Source: Mycobacterium decipiens
Lineage (GTDB): Bacteria; Actinomycetota; Actinomycetes; Mycobacteriales; Mycobacteriaceae
Reading direction: 5' to 3'
Assembly: GCF_963853665.1 (NCBI RefSeq)
Contig: NZ_OY970459.1
Span: 434,001-498,000 of the forward strand
Length of the DNA: 64,000 nt
This document shows positions 9,267 to 21,403 of the stretch, piece after piece. Under the pieces are notes generated by a model. It was not told where the DNA came from and searched no databases. It worked only from the letters and a program-made list of their open reading frames with translations. The first letter of the stretch is position 1, and each line of letters starts with the position of its first letter. A program made the position numbers and the translations under genes.

Positions 9267-9880
9267 GATCGGTCCTCCTTGCTGTAGATGGCGCGGTAAT
9301 AGATGTTGGCCAGAGTCTGGATGCAGGCCTGGTCGTCCGGCTCCCCGTGGCCCGAGCGTGCCCCGCTGAGCTGGACGTAGCAGAACTGGTTGAACATCGC
9401 CACGATCGCCTCGGCGATCAGCCGGGGGTCATCGCCGGCACAATAACCTTGTGCCTGGGCGCGCTTGACCATTTCGGTGATGAAAGAGATTGGGACCGCG
9501 CATATCTCGGACCAATACTGCGCGAAATCGTCGTTGACCATCGCCAATTGCGACACACTGATCACCTCCGCGAGGCGGTTGCGGTAGGTGTACCAATGGG
9601 CGGCGGCGGCCTCCTGGGCGCGCTCGCGGTTGGACAGTCCGTGCCGGGTCACCGAAAGCGCCCGCTGGTTGGCTTCGTCGCGGAAGCGCAGCGCCCATTT
9701 CCGAACCATCGCCTCTTTGGAGTCGTAGTAGTTGTAAAAGGACGCGGCCGAGCGGCCCGCTTCGGCGGCGATGTCGGCGATGGTGGTCGCCAGGATCCCT
9801 TTTCGCGCGATGACCGTTCGGGCGGCGGCGTCGATCGCGGCCTGCGTCCGCCGGCCGCGGTGCGTCGGGAAGTCCGGCAC
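9263..9880 (-). CDS. TetR-family repressor (Rv0273c-like)
   Basis: 205-residue TetR regulator, first gene of an operon with the hydrolase, hydroxyacid dehydrogenase and fadE6. The N-terminal DNA-binding helix-turn-helix runs from about residue 10 to 55 (ARKGILATTIADIAAEAGRS, then FYNYYDSKEAMV). The start was moved to GTG 9880 because it has GGGGAGGTGAG just upstream, gives the recalled family length (206), and leaves the palindrome at 9905-9934 outside the coding region; longer readings would translate the operator. It very likely autoregulates through that palindrome and may also control the divergent VOC gene. An acyl-CoA ligand is inferred from its targets. Confidence 0.87.
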   Translation of the reverse strand: MPDFPTHRGRRTQAAIDAAARTVIARKGILATTIADIAAEAGRSAASFYNYYDSKEAMVRKWALRFRDEANQRALSVTRHGLSNRERAQEAAAAHWYTYRNRLAEVISVSQLAMVNDDFAQYWSEICAVPISFITEMVKRAQAQGYCAGDDPRLIAEAIVAMFNQFCYVQLSGARSGHGEPDDQACIQTLANIYYRAIYSKEDRS

Positions 9881-9904
9881 CTCACCTCCCCTGATCTCTG
9901 GAGC

Positions 9905-9934
9905 AAAACTGAATCTGATGTTAGATTCAGTTTT
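9905..9934. promoter_or_regulatory. Perfect palindromic TetR operator
   Basis: Arms AAAACTGAATCT and AGATTCAGTTTT are perfect reverse complements of 12 bp around a 6-bp spacer (GATGTT). The element lies 25 bp upstream of the TetR start and 49 bp upstream of the divergent VOC-protein start, and it is AT-rich against a GC-rich background. Size and placement fit a dimeric TetR operator that overlaps both promoters. Assignment to this particular regulator is inference from position. Confidence 0.82.
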
Positions 9935-9982
9935 GAATCTCGGCCAGGGTCTGCCCTCCATGGGACCGATGGGAGCCGCGCG

Positions 9983-10579
9983 ATGATCAAGCCACACAAC
10001 ACCAACACCGAGTTCGAACTCGGCGGGATCAACCACGTCGCGCTGGTGTGTTCGGACATGGCGCGCACCGTGGACTTCTACCGCAACATCCTGGGGATGC
10101 CGCTGATCAAATCGCTCGATCTGCCCGGGGGTGCGGGACAGCACTTCTTCTTCGACGCCGGCAACGGCGACTGCGTCGCATTCTTCTGGTTCGCCGAGGC
10201 ACCCGATCGGGTACCGGGCATCTCGTCGCCGGGCGCCATCCCGGGCATTGGGGACATCACCAGCGCGGTGAGCACCATGAACCATCTCGCCTTTCACGTG
10301 CCCGTCGAAAAGTTCGACGCCTACCGGCAGCGGCTGAAGGACAAGGGTGTGCGGGTCGGCCCGGTGCTCAACCATGACGAGAGCGCGATGCAGGTGTCCG
10401 CGACGGTGCATCCCGGGGTGTACGTGCGGTCGTTCTACTTCCAGGACCCCGACGGGATAACCCTGGAATTTGCTTGCTGGACAAAGGAATTCACTACCAG
10501 TGACGCGCAGGCCTTGCCGAAGACGGCGGCCGACCGGCTGGTGTCGTTATCCGGGGACGGTACAAGTCTGGGTCGGTGA
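9983..10579 (+). CDS. VOC-superfamily (glyoxalase/extradiol dioxygenase-like) protein (Rv0274-like)
   Basis: 198-residue vicinal-oxygen-chelate fold protein. Metal-ligand positions typical of the fold are visible: His in ELGGINHVALV, His in STMNHLAFHV and Glu in PDGITLEFACW; the two beta-alpha-beta-beta-beta modules span about residues 10-75 and 90-165. Members include glyoxalases, epimerases, dioxygenases and resistance proteins, so the reaction cannot be named. ATG 9983 is used because upstream codons run through the TetR operator. It is divergent from the TetR operon, shares its operator region, and its 3' end overlaps the next gene on the other strand by 86 bp. Confidence 0.8.
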   Translation: MIKPHNTNTEFELGGINHVALVCSDMARTVDFYRNILGMPLIKSLDLPGGAGQHFFFDAGNGDCVAFFWFAEAPDRVPGISSPGAIPGIGDITSAVSTMNHLAFHVPVEKFDAYRQRLKDKGVRVGPVLNHDESAMQVSATVHPGVYVRSFYFQDPDGITLEFACWTKEFTTSDAQALPKTAADRLVSLSGDGTSLGR

Positions 10580-11186
10580 GTCCCTCGAGCAGCGCAGCCA
10601 GGTGATCGACGAGCTGGCCTGGATCGAGTCGTACGTCGCCGGCTAACCAAGCGCTGATGGTCTGCCCGACGCCGCCGACGGCGAAGTGTGCCGCGGCTTT
10701 GACGTGGTCGTTTGCCGGCGCGCGCAGGGTGTCGACGGCATACTGGCCGGACAGCATGGCGAACAGGGCGCTGGATTCCGCACGCTTGCGCATGATCACT
10801 GCGTTGGCGAGCTGGGTGCTGAATAGCAGGCGTCCGATGCGGACGTCTTCGGTGATGGTCCGCACGATGTTGGCCATCCCCGCGCGACTCTGCTCGTTCG
10901 GCGGTTCGGCCGCCACTGCGGCTTGGGTGGTCGCGGCTAGATCGGCAACCACCCAATCGAAGACGCCGCCGACGAATTCGTCTTTGTCGGTGAAGCTTTC
11001 GTAGAAGTAGCGCGCCGACAGGCCGGCCCGGCCGCAGACGGCGCGGACGGTCAGCTCGGCGATGTCTTGCTGGTCGGACCCCAGCAGATCCAGGCCAGCG
11101 GCCAGCAGCTGGCGGCGGCGCGTCGCCAGCCGCTCGGCGGCCTGGACGCCGCGGTAGGGCCGCGCATTGCGAGTCATACGCACCAT
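10494..11186 (-). CDS. TetR-family regulator (Rv0275c-like)
   Basis: TetR regulator of about 230 residues. The helix-turn-helix is in the first 60 residues (ELTVRAVCGRAGLSARYFYESFTDKDEF). The C-terminal ligand domain is unremarkable and ends ITTPAGRPPSS. Start 11186 (MVRMTRNARPYRG) is preferred; an ATG at 11177 and one at 11213 are also in frame, and none has a strong ribosome-binding site, so the mRNA may be leaderless. It is divergent from the MpaB-like gene (start 11270), its likely target, with 83 bp between, and its 3' end overlaps the VOC gene on the opposite strand. Confidence 0.82.
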   Translation of the reverse strand: MVRMTRNARPYRGVQAAERLATRRRQLLAAGLDLLGSDQQDIAELTVRAVCGRAGLSARYFYESFTDKDEFVGGVFDWVVADLAATTQAAVAAEPPNEQSRAGMANIVRTITEDVRIGRLLFSTQLANAVIMRKRAESSALFAMLSGQYAVDTLRAPANDHVKAAAHFAVGGVGQTISAWLAGDVRLDPGQLVDHLAALLEGLTDPDLYRPRITTPAGRPPSSARPARHW

Positions 11187-11269
11187 CTTGACACCAGGGC
11201 ACGATACCGCCAATATCAGGAAACAGGTGTTCGCACAATTTGCGGCCGGTCGTGACAGGAGACCCTCGG

Positions 11270-12178
11270 ATGGCGATTCGGGAAACGCTTCCGCGGCTCA
11301 TTCCCCATGTCGAGCGTCCGATTGCCGACCCGCCGCGGGCGCACCGAGTCGGTCGGCGGCAAGGCGTCACCGGTGACTACGGCTTCATGGGGGTGGCGCT
11401 GCTGGCCGGTGCGGCCAACGTGATCATGGAACTGGCGATGCCCGGCGTCGGCTACGGCGTGTTGGAGAGCCGTGTTGAGAGCGGCCGTACCGACCGGCAT
11501 CCGATCAAGCGGGCGCGCACCACATTTACCTACATCGCGGTGGCGGTGGCGGGCAGCGACACCCAGCGGACGGCCTTCCGCCGCGCGGTGAACCGGGTGC
11601 ATGCCCAGGTCTACTCGACATCTCAGAGCCCGGTGTCCTACCACGCGTTCGATCCCGAATTGCAGCTGTGGGTCGCGGCGTGCATCTACAAGGGCAGTCT
11701 CGATGTCTACCGCACGTTCGTCGGTGAGATGGACGACGAGGAAGCCGACCGCCACTACCGCGAAGGCATGGCACTGGGCACCACGTTGCAGGTGCCGCCG
11801 GGGTTGTGGCCGGCCGATCGGGCGGCCTTTGACCGGTACTGGCAGGAGTCACTGGGCAGGGTGCACATCGACGATGCCGTGCGCGACTACCTGTATCCGA
11901 TCGCCGTGGCCCGAATACGGGGGGTTGCCCTGCCGGGTCAGGTGCGGCGGTTGTCGGAGAGTGTCGCCTTGTTGATCACCACCGGCTTTCTGCCGCAACG
12001 GTTCCGCGACGAGATGCAGTTGCCGTGGGACGCCGGCAAACAACGGCGCTTTGACCGGCTGATGTCCGTGTTGGGCACGATGAATCGGTTGATGCCGCGG
12101 ATTGTCCGGGAGTTCCCGTTCAATCTGATGCTCTGGGATCTGGACCGGCGGATGAGGAGCGGGCGCCCGCTGGTGTAG
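11270..12178 (+). CDS. Oxygenase MpaB-family (DUF2236) protein (Rv0276-like)
   Basis: 302-residue protein of the DUF2236/MpaB family, which includes latex-clearing rubber oxygenase and related heme proteins. Family landmarks are GFMGVALLAGAANVIMELAMPGVGYGVLE near the N-terminus, RTTFTYIAVAVAG, then HAQVYSTSQSPVSYHAFDPELQLWVAACIYKG, with candidate heme-binding His residues. ATG 11270 matches the recalled start of Rv0276; the longer reading adds ten unsupported residues. The gene is divergent from a TetR gene that is the obvious candidate regulator. Substrate is unknown. Confidence 0.8.
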   Translation: MAIRETLPRLIPHVERPIADPPRAHRVGRRQGVTGDYGFMGVALLAGAANVIMELAMPGVGYGVLESRVESGRTDRHPIKRARTTFTYIAVAVAGSDTQRTAFRRAVNRVHAQVYSTSQSPVSYHAFDPELQLWVAACIYKGSLDVYRTFVGEMDDEEADRHYREGMALGTTLQVPPGLWPADRAAFDRYWQESLGRVHIDDAVRDYLYPIAVARIRGVALPGQVRRLSESVALLITTGFLPQRFRDEMQLPWDAGKQRRFDRLMSVLGTMNRLMPRIVREFPFNLMLWDLDRRMRSGRPLV

Positions 12179-12463
12179 TGGCCGTCCCGAGACCGGCCGG
12201 CCCGCCAGGTCAAGCCGGTCAGCCTTGAAACTGGGTCGGAGTTGCGGCTGCTCAGGTAGCGACTTTTGGGGCTTTACCTGTTGTTTTGCCCGATTGGCAG
12301 GTTAGACGTTCTGGCTACGCAATGCTGCGCTGTGCCTTCGCCTAGGCTGCAGTGTCGGGGTCGTCAACCCGAGCTAAAAGTTTGGCTCGGCGACACGCAA
12401 CATTCTGTCTGCGATGATCACCTGCCGATTCAGTTCACACCACAAATCAACGTCACCAGACGC
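12179..12463. other. Intergenic stretch, no gene seen
   Basis: 285 bp between the MpaB-like gene and the vapC relic on the opposite strand. The only structure seen is a short hairpin near 12370-12395 (CCGAGC...GCTCGG with a 10-nt loop), which could act as a weak terminator. No open frame with coding character was recognised. Confidence 0.5.
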
Positions 12464-12825
12464 CTAGAGCGGCGGGAGGCGCACCGAGGTGAACCGGGCG
12501 AACACCCTGTCCAGGCTCACCACGGCGCAGTGATGTTCCACCGCGATGGCCGCGAGTACCGCGTTGGGTATCAGATCGCCCGACGCATCGGCCTCGTCGC
12601 GGAGTTTGCGCAGCAGTGTGAGGTGTCGGGGTCAGGGGCTGCTCGCGGTGACGGAATCTCAAGGATGTGGCGATTGGTCGTCAGTGGCAGGAACGATGCG
12701 CGTAGCAGGTTCGGCACGGGGTTGTCAGCGGCAAGAAGCCGATCTAGCCCGGGGGCGGCGGTTGCGTGATTCGGATGGTCGCCGCGGTGTGCGGCGAGAA
12801 GCATGTTGGCATCGAGCAGGAACAT
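12464..12825 (-). pseudogene. vapC25-like PIN toxin relic, copy 1
   Basis: Starts [20 protein letters not shown], the PIN-domain start with its first catalytic Asp, and closely resembles VapC25 (Rv0277c, about 142 residues). The frame then breaks after EIPSPR. The C-terminal part ([20 protein letters not shown], then [16 protein letters not shown]) continues in another frame to a TAG at 12464, and by memory some 20 residues between the two parts are deleted. The loss of frame means no functional RNase toxin. The remaining Asp residues show it was once a normal PIN domain. It sits directly after a PE_PGRS gene and is repeated at 15943-16253. Confidence 0.75.
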
Positions 12826-12893
12826 TGCTGATTTGCGGCCGTCGAGGCCTGCTTCCGTGCGTTCGGTTCCAGGCCCTCGTCGAGCGCTTCGGA

Positions 12894-12979
12894 TTACGCC
12901 CTATTCGAGGTCGGGTCGAGGTGGGCGGCGAGCTCCGGGCGCAGGGCGTCTTCGATCACCGCGCCTAGTGATTGACCAC
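12894..12979 (-). pseudogene. vapB25-like antitoxin relic, copy 1
   Basis: Upstream of the vapC relic a short frame reads SLGAVIEDALRPELAAHLDP and stops at 12894. The VIEDALR motif is the end of the ribbon-helix-helix of VapB antitoxins, but the N-terminal half that would bind DNA is missing and is replaced by the end of the PE_PGRS gene. It is therefore a truncated remnant of the antitoxin gene that once preceded vapC. Confidence 0.5.
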
Positions 12980-13009
12980 GGTCACGGGCCCACCCGCCGG
13001 TTCCGCCGG

Positions 13010-15793
<2,784 letters not shown>

Positions 15794-15942
15794 CTGACAC
15801 CTCCCAATACGCCATGACCGCCGTTGTCATGCCGACCTGGGGATCCACCGTCACCGGCGAGAATCGGCCAGGCAAGAGCATAACCCCGCCCAGGGCAGTG
15901 CATTTGCGGGTTTCGCAAAAATGATCCTGCCGATGTTTCCGA

Positions 15943-16253
15943 GCTCACCACGGCGCAGTGATGTTCCACCGCGATGGCCGCGAGTACCGCGTTGGGTATC
16001 AGATCGCCCGACGCATCGGCCTCGTCGCGGAGTTTGCGCAGCAGTGTGAGGTGTCGGGGTCAGGGGCTGCTCGCGGTGACGGAATCTCAAGGATGTGGCG
16101 ATTGGTCGTCAGTGGCAGGAACGATGCGCGTAGCAGGTTCGGCACGGGGTTGTCAGCGGCAAGAAGCCGATCTAGCCCGGGGGCGGCGGTTGCGTGATTC
16201 GGATGGTCGCCGCGGTGTGCGGCGAGAAGCATGTTGGCATCGAGCAGGAACAT
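15943..16253 (-). pseudogene. vapC25-like relic, copy 2 (truncated)
   Basis: Copy of the frameshifted vapC relic at 12464-12825, with the same first 84 codons and the same frame break. It is cut at its C-terminus by the duplication junction: the frame reads EHHCAVVS and then runs into the PE_PGRS copy A promoter region (SETSAGSF). It therefore arose by duplication of an already broken gene. Confidence 0.75.
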
Positions 16254-16321
16254 TGCTGATTTGCGGCCGTCGAGGCCTGCTTCCGTGCGTTCGGTTCCAG
16301 GCCCTCGTCGAGCGCTTCGGA

Positions 16322-16407
16322 TTACGCCCTATTCGAGGTCGGGTCGAGGTGGGCGGCGAGCTCCGGGCGCAGGGCGTCTTCGATCACCGCGCCTAGTGAT
16401 TGACCAC
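16322..16407 (-). pseudogene. vapB25-like relic, copy 2
   Basis: Same truncated antitoxin remnant as at 12894-12979, offset by 3,428 bp, again fused to the 3' end of a PE_PGRS gene. Identical decay in both copies dates the decay to before the duplication. Confidence 0.5.
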
Positions 16408-16437
16408 GCTCGCGGACCCACCCGCCGGTTCCGCCGG

Positions 16438-19400
16438 CTATGTCAAGCCGATCAGCCCGTTCTCGCCGATTATCAGCCCGCCGGTGCCACCGGCGCCGGG
16501 GGTCCCATTGGCCGCACCTTTACCGCCGTTGCCGCCGTTCCCGCCATTGCCGACCAGGACGGCGCTGCCGCCGTTCCCGCCGTTCCCGCCGGTGGTGATC
16601 CCGGCCCCGCCGGCGCCGCCGTCACCGCCGTTGCCGAACACCCCGGCTGTGCCGCCGATGCCCCCGTTGCCGCCGTTCCCGCCGAACCCGCCGGTGGTGA
16701 TCCCGGCCCCGCCGGCGCCGCCGGCGCCGCCGTTGCCGAACACCCCGGCTGTGCCGCCGATGCCGCCGGCGCCGCCGGCGGCGAGAGTTAGGCCTCCTGC
16801 GGTGCCGCCGGAGCCGCCGGAACCGCCGGAGCCGAACAAGAAGCCGGCGTTGCCGCCGATCCCGCCGATCCCGCCGGTACCGGCGTCATTGTCTAGTCCG
16901 CCGTGCCCACCGTTGCCGCCGGAGCCGCCGGAGCCGAAGAGCAGGCCCCCGGTGCCGCCGTTACCGCCGGCACCGCCGTTGGTGAAGGAGGCCCCGCCGG
17001 CCCCGCCGGCGCCGCCGGAGGGGCCGGCTGCCAGCAAGCCGGCGTCGCCGCCGGCGCCGCCGGCGCCGCCGGCGCCGCCGGCGCCGCCGGCGCCGCCGGC
17101 GCCGCCGGCGCCGCCCGCTCCGAACAGTCCGCCGCCCCAGGACCCGGGTCCACCGACCCCGCCGGCGCCGCCCGCTCCGAACAGTCCGCCGGCCCCGCCG
17201 GTACCGCCGGTACCGCCGGCGGCGGCGGTGGGCGCGCCGCCGGCGCCCCCACCGGCTCCCCCGGTGCCGCCGGTGCCGCCCGCTCCGAACAGTCCGCCGG
17301 TACCGCCGGTACCGCCGGTACCGCCGGCGCCGCCGCCGGACCCGGGTCCACCGACCCCGCCATTGGCAAACAGCCCACCGGTCCCGCCGGCGCCGCCGGC
17401 GCCGCCGACGCCGCCGGCGCCGCCGAGGGCCGCGGCACCAGCACCAGAGCCGCCGATGCCGCCGGTCCCGGCCGCGCCGCTGAGGAAGCCGGCGTTGCCG
17501 CCGGCGCCGCCGGCCCCTCCGTTGCTGACCATGGTGGTCGCGACCCCGCCGCTGCCGCCGGTGCCGCCGGAGCCGAACAGCATGCCGGCCCCGCCGGCCC
17601 CGCCGGCCCCGCTGGCGCCGCCGCCGGCCGTGGCGTTGCCGCCGGCTCCGCCGGTGCCGCCGGTGCCGAACAAGATCCCGCCGGCTCCGCCGGCCCCGCC
17701 GGGCGCGCCGTTGGCCGCGCCGGGTGCACCGGACGCGGCGTTGCCGCCGTTGCCGAACAACCATCCGCCGGCCCCGCCGTCGGCCCCGGTTCCCGGGGTT
17801 CCGTTGGCGCCGTTGCCGATCAGCGGCCGCCCGGTCAATGCCTGGGTGGGCCCGTTGATCGCGGCCAGCGCCTGCTGCTGCAGGGCGTGCAGTGGGTTGG
17901 CGCTGGCGGGGGCGTTGAAGCCGTCTGCACCCAACAGCAGCCCGCCGACGCCGCCGAGGCCGTTGGCGCCCAGGGCGGCGCCAATGCCACCGCTACCGCC
18001 ATTGCCGCCGTTGCCGATCAGCACGCCGATGCCGCCGGGGCCGCCGGCGCCGCCGGCCGCCACGCCGGAGCCGCCGCTGCCGCCGTTACCGCCGTTGCCG
18101 ATCAGTCCGGGCGTGCCGCCGGTGCCGCCGGCTCCGCCGGTGGTGCCGGCGTTAGCGCTGGTGCCGCCGGAACCGCCGGTGCCGCCGGATCCGACGAGCA
18201 GCCCGGCGTTGCCGCCGGGGCCGCCGGGGCCGGCGTTAGCCCCGCCGTCGACGCCGCCGTTGCCGCCGGCGCCACCGGCGCCGCCGGAGCCGAAGAGCAG
18301 GCCGGCGTTGCCGCCGGCCCCGCCGGCCCCGCCGGTTTGGCTTGCGGCAACGCCTTGCCCGCCGGGGCCGCCGGCCCCACCGGCGGCTCCAAGGCTGAGG
18401 ATGCCGGCGTTGCCGCCGGCCCCGCCGGCCCCACCCGTGCTTAGGCTCGACCCGCCGCTGCCGCCGGTGCCGCCGGCGCCGAACAGTCCGCCGGCCCCGC
18501 CGTCCCCGCCCGCTCCACCGGCGTTGTCGGTGAGCGCACCGGAGAATCCGCCGGCCCCGCCGGTGCCGCCGGCAGTGAACAGCATGCCGGCCCCGCCGGC
18601 TCCGCCGGCCCCGCCGGCCCCGCCGAAGCTAAGCCCGCCGGCTCCGCCGACGCCGCCGCTGGCGAAGAATCCGCCGGCCCCGCCGGCTCCGCCGGCCCCG
18701 CCGGCGCTGTACAGCGGGCTGGCCCCGCCGGTTCCGCCGACGCCGGCGGCGCCAAAGAGCATGCCGGCGTTGCCGCCGGCGCCGCCGGCCCCGCCGGCCC
18801 CGGTGCCGTGGACCGTGGCGGAACCGCCGGCCCCGCCGGCGCCGCCGGCGCCGATCAGCATGGCGCTGCCACCGGCTCCGCCCGCCCCGCCAGTACGGCC
18901 GTCGAACCCGCCGGCGGTACTGACCCCGCCGGCGCCGCCGGCGCCGCCGCTGCCGAGGAGTCCGGCGGCCCCGCCGTTGCCGCCGGCCCCGCCGTTGATG
19001 CCGGCCGCGCCGGATCCGCCGGCCCCGCCGTTGCCGATCAACCAGCCGCCATCCGCGCCGTTGGCCCCGGTGCCGGGCGCGCCGTTGGCGCCGTTGCCGA
19101 TTAGTGGGCGCCCGGTGGCGGCCACGAATTGCGCGTTGATCGGGTCGAGCAGTGGCGACAAAGCGGCGGCGTCGGCGGCCGCATACGCGGCCCCACCCGT
19201 GCTCAGGGCCTGCACGAACTGGGCATGAAATGCGGCTGCCTGCGTGCTGAGCGCCTGATAGGCCTGGCCGTGCGCACCGAACAACGCCGCAATCGCCGCC
19301 GAGACCTCGTCAGCGCCGGCGGCCAGCAACGTCGTCGTGTTGGCCGCCGCGGCCGCGTTGGCCGCGGCGATCGCCGACTCGAGACTGGCCAAATCGGTTG

Positions 19401-19443
19401 CCGCCGTCGCAATAAACTCCGGAACCGCAATAACAAACGACAT
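16438..19443 (-). CDS. PE_PGRS protein, copy B
   Basis: 1001-residue PE_PGRS protein with the same PE domain (1-100), [11 protein letters not shown] linker (111-121), internal second linker near residue 537 and ENGLIGLT end as copy A. It differs mainly in PGRS length: it has extra GGTGG/GGAGG blocks and a pure run of GGA codon triplets encoded around 17047-17113. ATG 19443 is chosen (PE consensus [10 protein letters not shown] with GGAGGTGTCAG upstream); the longer reading adds seven residues. Expected to be exported by type VII secretion and surface exposed. It is divergent from PPE3; 277 bp separate the starts. Confidence 0.88.
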   Translation of the reverse strand: MSFVIAVPEFIATAATDLASLESAIAAANAAAAANTTTLLAAGADEVSAAIAALFGAHGQAYQALSTQAAAFHAQFVQALSTGGAAYAAADAAALSPLLDPINAQFVAATGRPLIGNGANGAPGTGANGADGGWLIGNGGAGGSGAAGINGGAGGNGGAAGLLGSGGAGGAGGVSTAGGFDGRTGGAGGAGGSAMLIGAGGAGGAGGSATVHGTGAGGAGGAGGNAGMLFGAAGVGGTGGASPLYSAGGAGGAGGAGGFFASGGVGGAGGLSFGGAGGAGGAGGAGMLFTAGGTGGAGGFSGALTDNAGGAGGDGGAGGLFGAGGTGGSGGSSLSTGGAGGAGGNAGILSLGAAGGAGGPGGQGVAASQTGGAGGAGGNAGLLFGSGGAGGAGGNGGVDGGANAGPGGPGGNAGLLVGSGGTGGSGGTSANAGTTGGAGGTGGTPGLIGNGGNGGSGGSGVAAGGAGGPGGIGVLIGNGGNGGSGGIGAALGANGLGGVGGLLLGADGFNAPASANPLHALQQQALAAINGPTQALTGRPLIGNGANGTPGTGADGGAGGWLFGNGGNAASGAPGAANGAPGGAGGAGGILFGTGGTGGAGGNATAGGGASGAGGAGGAGMLFGSGGTGGSGGVATTMVSNGGAGGAGGNAGFLSGAAGTGGIGGSGAGAAALGGAGGVGGAGGAGGTGGLFANGGVGGPGSGGGAGGTGGTGGTGGLFGAGGTGGTGGAGGGAGGAPTAAAGGTGGTGGAGGLFGAGGAGGVGGPGSWGGGLFGAGGAGGAGGAGGAGGAGGAGGAGGDAGLLAAGPSGGAGGAGGASFTNGGAGGNGGTGGLLFGSGGSGGNGGHGGLDNDAGTGGIGGIGGNAGFLFGSGGSGGSGGTAGGLTLAAGGAGGIGGTAGVFGNGGAGGAGGAGITTGGFGGNGGNGGIGGTAGVFGNGGDGGAGGAGITTGGNGGNGGSAVLVGNGGNGGNGGKGAANGTPGAGGTGGLIIGENGLIGLT
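17047..17113. repeat. Nine-base microsatellite inside PE_PGRS copy B
   Basis: About seven uninterrupted copies of a 9-bp unit (GCCGCCGGC on the plus strand) code for a run of Gly-Gly-Ala. It is in frame, so gain or loss of units changes protein length without a frameshift. No equally pure run was seen in copy A. Confidence 0.8.
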
Positions 19444-19671
19444 CTGACACCTCCCCGCTGTCATGCCGACCTGGGATCCCCCGTCACCAGCGAAAATCGG
19501 CCAGGCAAGAGCTTAACTCCGCCCAGGGCAGTGCATTTGCGGCTTTCGCAAAGTAGTCCTGCCGAAGTTTTTGCCTGTCCACGGCCCGGACACGGTCGAG
19601 CTTCCCGGCGGCCAGTTACCACACGCCGGAAGCCAGGTGGGACTTGCAATGCGGCGCATAGTGGTGTCGAA

Positions 19672-19704
19672 TCACGGTAATGAAAATCATGTTCATTACC
19701 GTGA
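19672..19704. promoter_or_regulatory. Zur-type palindrome at the PPE3 promoter
   Basis: The core TGAAAATCATGTTCA matches the actinobacterial Zur box (TGAAAATnATTTTCA type). It is embedded in a longer perfect dyad: arms TCACGGTAATGAA and TTCATTACCGTGA around a 7-nt centre. It ends 16 bp before the PPE3 GTG, so it would overlap the transcription start or the RNA-polymerase footprint. PPE3 (Rv0280) and ESX-3 are known Zur targets in M. tuberculosis, which agrees. Repression in zinc-replete cells is the expected effect. Confidence 0.85.
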
Positions 19705-19720
19705 CTGGGTGTTTCCGGCG

Positions 19721-21385
19721 GTGACGGCTCCGGCGTGGATGGCCGCCCCGCCCGAGGTGCATTCGGCGTTGCTCAGCAGCGGTCCGGGACCGGGCTCGTT
19801 GTTGTCGGCGGCGGGGGTGTGGTCGTGGCTGAGTGCCGAATATGCGGCGGTGGCAACCGAACTCACCGCGTTGCTGGGTGCGGTGCAGGCCGGGGCCTGG
19901 CACGGGCTCAGTGCCGGACGATATGTGGCCGCCCATGTGCCGTATTTGGCGTGGTTGATGCGCGCCAGCACGACCAGTGCCGAAGTGGCCGCCCGGTACG
20001 AGACCGCGGCCGCCGCCTACGCCACCGCGCTGGCGGCCATGCCGACCTTGGCCGAGTTGGCCTACAACCACGCCGTCCACGCGGTGTTGGTGGCGACAAA
20101 CTTCTTCGGGATCAACACCGTCCCGATCGCGGTCAATGAGGCCGACTATGCGCGGATGTGGACTCAGGCGGCCACCACCATGGCGACCTATCAGGAGGTG
20201 TCGGAGGCCACGGTGGCATCGACACCACCGACCACCGCGGCTCCACAGATCTTGGCGGTCGAAACCGCCGACGATGACGATGACCACGGTGACCATGACC
20301 ACGGTGACCATGACCATGACCATGACCACGGTGACCATGACCATGACCACGGTGACCATGGCCATGGCCATGACCACGACCACGGCGATCCCACCCCGAT
20401 CGACTACATCGTTGCGGAGATCCTGCGCATCATCACCGGCGGCCGGGTGATCTGGGATCCCGCCGAAGGCACCCTCAATGGTGTTGACCTGCACGACATT
20501 ACCGACGCAACCCAACCGATTTGGTGGCTCGCTCGTGGCCTGGAATTCGGTCAGGATTTCGAAACGTTTGTCCAACGACTGTTTACCGATCCGGTGGGGG
20601 CCATCGAGTTCGTCGTTGAACTTGCGCTGTTCGACTGGCCGACCCACATAGCCCAGATTGCTCAAGCGCTCGGTCAGTTCCCGCAGTTGCTGGCGGTTGC
20701 GATGAGTGGCGCCATCTCCAACCTGGGGTTGGTGACCGGCTTTGCCGGGCTATCCGGCCTGGCCGGCATTCACCCTGCGATGGCGCCCCCGCCCCTACCA
20801 CCCGCTGGCACCGCACCGCCGATGTTGCCAGCCGTCGCGATGGCCCCGACGGTCGTGCCGCCGGGCGCGGCCCCCCCGCCCGCAGCGGCTCCAGCGTCCG
20901 CGCCCGCGGCGAGCACCGTCGCCAGCACCGCTGTGCCGCCGCCGGCTGCCGGTGTCGGCGGTTTCGGCTACCCCTACGCCGTCGCTCCACCCGGCGTTGG
21001 ATTCGGCTCCGGAATGCGCGCCAGCGCCAGCGCCAGCGCGAAAAGGAAAGCGCCGGAGCCCGATAGTGCCGCGGTGGCCGCCGCGGCGGCCGCACGCGAT
21101 CAAGCGCGGGCGCGGCGGCGTCGGCGCGCCGCGCAGCGCGGATACGGCGACGAGTTCATGGATATGAATGTCGGCGTCGACCCCGACTGGAGCGCTCCGC
21201 CCGGCGCAGACCCGGCGACCTCGGTTCGGGGTGCCGGAAATCTGGGCTTTGCCGGGACGGCGGGCAAGGAAGCGGGCGCTGACGCGACGGGGTTGACCAC
21301 GCTTGCTGGCGATGATTTCGGCGGCGGACCGACGATGCCGATGACGCCGGGAACGTGGGATCCTGACCGGAAAGAGCCCGGCTAG
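19721..21385 (+). CDS. PPE3: PPE3-type PPE protein with His/Asp-rich insert (Rv0280-like)
   Basis: 554-residue PPE protein. The PPE domain is residues 1-175 ([20 protein letters not shown], then [20 protein letters not shown]). Residues about 183-223 are a repeat of Asp, His and Gly with about 15 His. The C-terminal part ends with GFAGT and PMTPGTW, the GFxGT...PxxPxxW signature of the PPE-PPW subfamily. The GTG at 19721 is used because it begins the PPE consensus and lies just after the Zur palindrome; the longer reading would translate the operator. Export by ESX is expected. The His/Asp tract is a likely Zn or other metal-binding region, which fits zinc-controlled expression; its function is inference. 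I do not recall this tract in H37Rv PPE3. Confidence 0.85.
   Translation: MTAPAWMAAPPEVHSALLSSGPGPGSLLSAAGVWSWLSAEYAAVATELTALLGAVQAGAWHGLSAGRYVAAHVPYLAWLMRASTTSAEVAARYETAAAAYATALAAMPTLAELAYNHAVHAVLVATNFFGINTVPIAVNEADYARMWTQAATTMATYQEVSEATVASTPPTTAAPQILAVETADDDDDHGDHDHGDHDHDHDHGDHDHDHGDHGHGHDHDHGDPTPIDYIVAEILRIITGGRVIWDPAEGTLNGVDLHDITDATQPIWWLARGLEFGQDFETFVQRLFTDPVGAIEFVVELALFDWPTHIAQIAQALGQFPQLLAVAMSGAISNLGLVTGFAGLSGLAGIHPAMAPPPLPPAGTAPPMLPAVAMAPTVVPPGAAPPPAAAPASAPAASTVASTAVPPPAAGVGGFGYPYAVAPPGVGFGSGMRASASASAKRKAPEPDSAAVAAAAAARDQARARRRRRAAQRGYGDEFMDMNVGVDPDWSAPPGADPATSVRGAGNLGFAGTAGKEAGADATGLTTLAGDDFGGGPTMPMTPGTWDPDRKEPG
20281..20388. repeat. GACCAT/GACCAC tandem repeat coding the His/Asp tract
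   Basis: Tandem units of GACCATGACCAC/GGTGACCATGAC encode alternating Asp-His with Gly spacers inside PPE3. Units are multiples of 3 bp, so slippage would lengthen or shorten the tract in frame. Codon use here (CAT and CAC alternating) differs from the surrounding gene. Confidence 0.8.
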
Positions 21386-21403
21386 CCGCGTAGGGTCTGA
21401 TGG

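Larger units (their letters stand above)
15943..19572. repeat. Tandem duplication, unit 2
   Basis: Second unit (about 3.6 kb) of the direct tandem duplication. The vapBC relic part and the PE and linker-coding parts are almost identical to unit 1, whereas the PGRS repeats differ in length and order. Unit 2 is longer by about 200 bp because of extra PGRS repeats. Homology to unit 1 fades at about 19570, where unique PPE3 promoter DNA begins. Confidence 0.83.

Noticed and set aside
9884..10411. Longer start for the TetR gene
   Set aside because: It would cover the palindromic operator and the divergent VOC gene; GTG 9880 has a strong RBS and gives the family length.
12464..12825. An intact VapC toxin
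   Set aside because: The frame breaks after EIPSPR and part of the PIN domain is deleted.
16400..19228. 942-residue Pro-rich frame on the plus strand over PE_PGRS copy B
   Set aside because: Same antisense artefact as over copy A.
19571..19720. Longer PPE3 start at 19571
   Set aside because: It would translate the Zur palindrome and adds 50 residues that do not belong to a PPE domain; GTG 19721 begins the PPE consensus.
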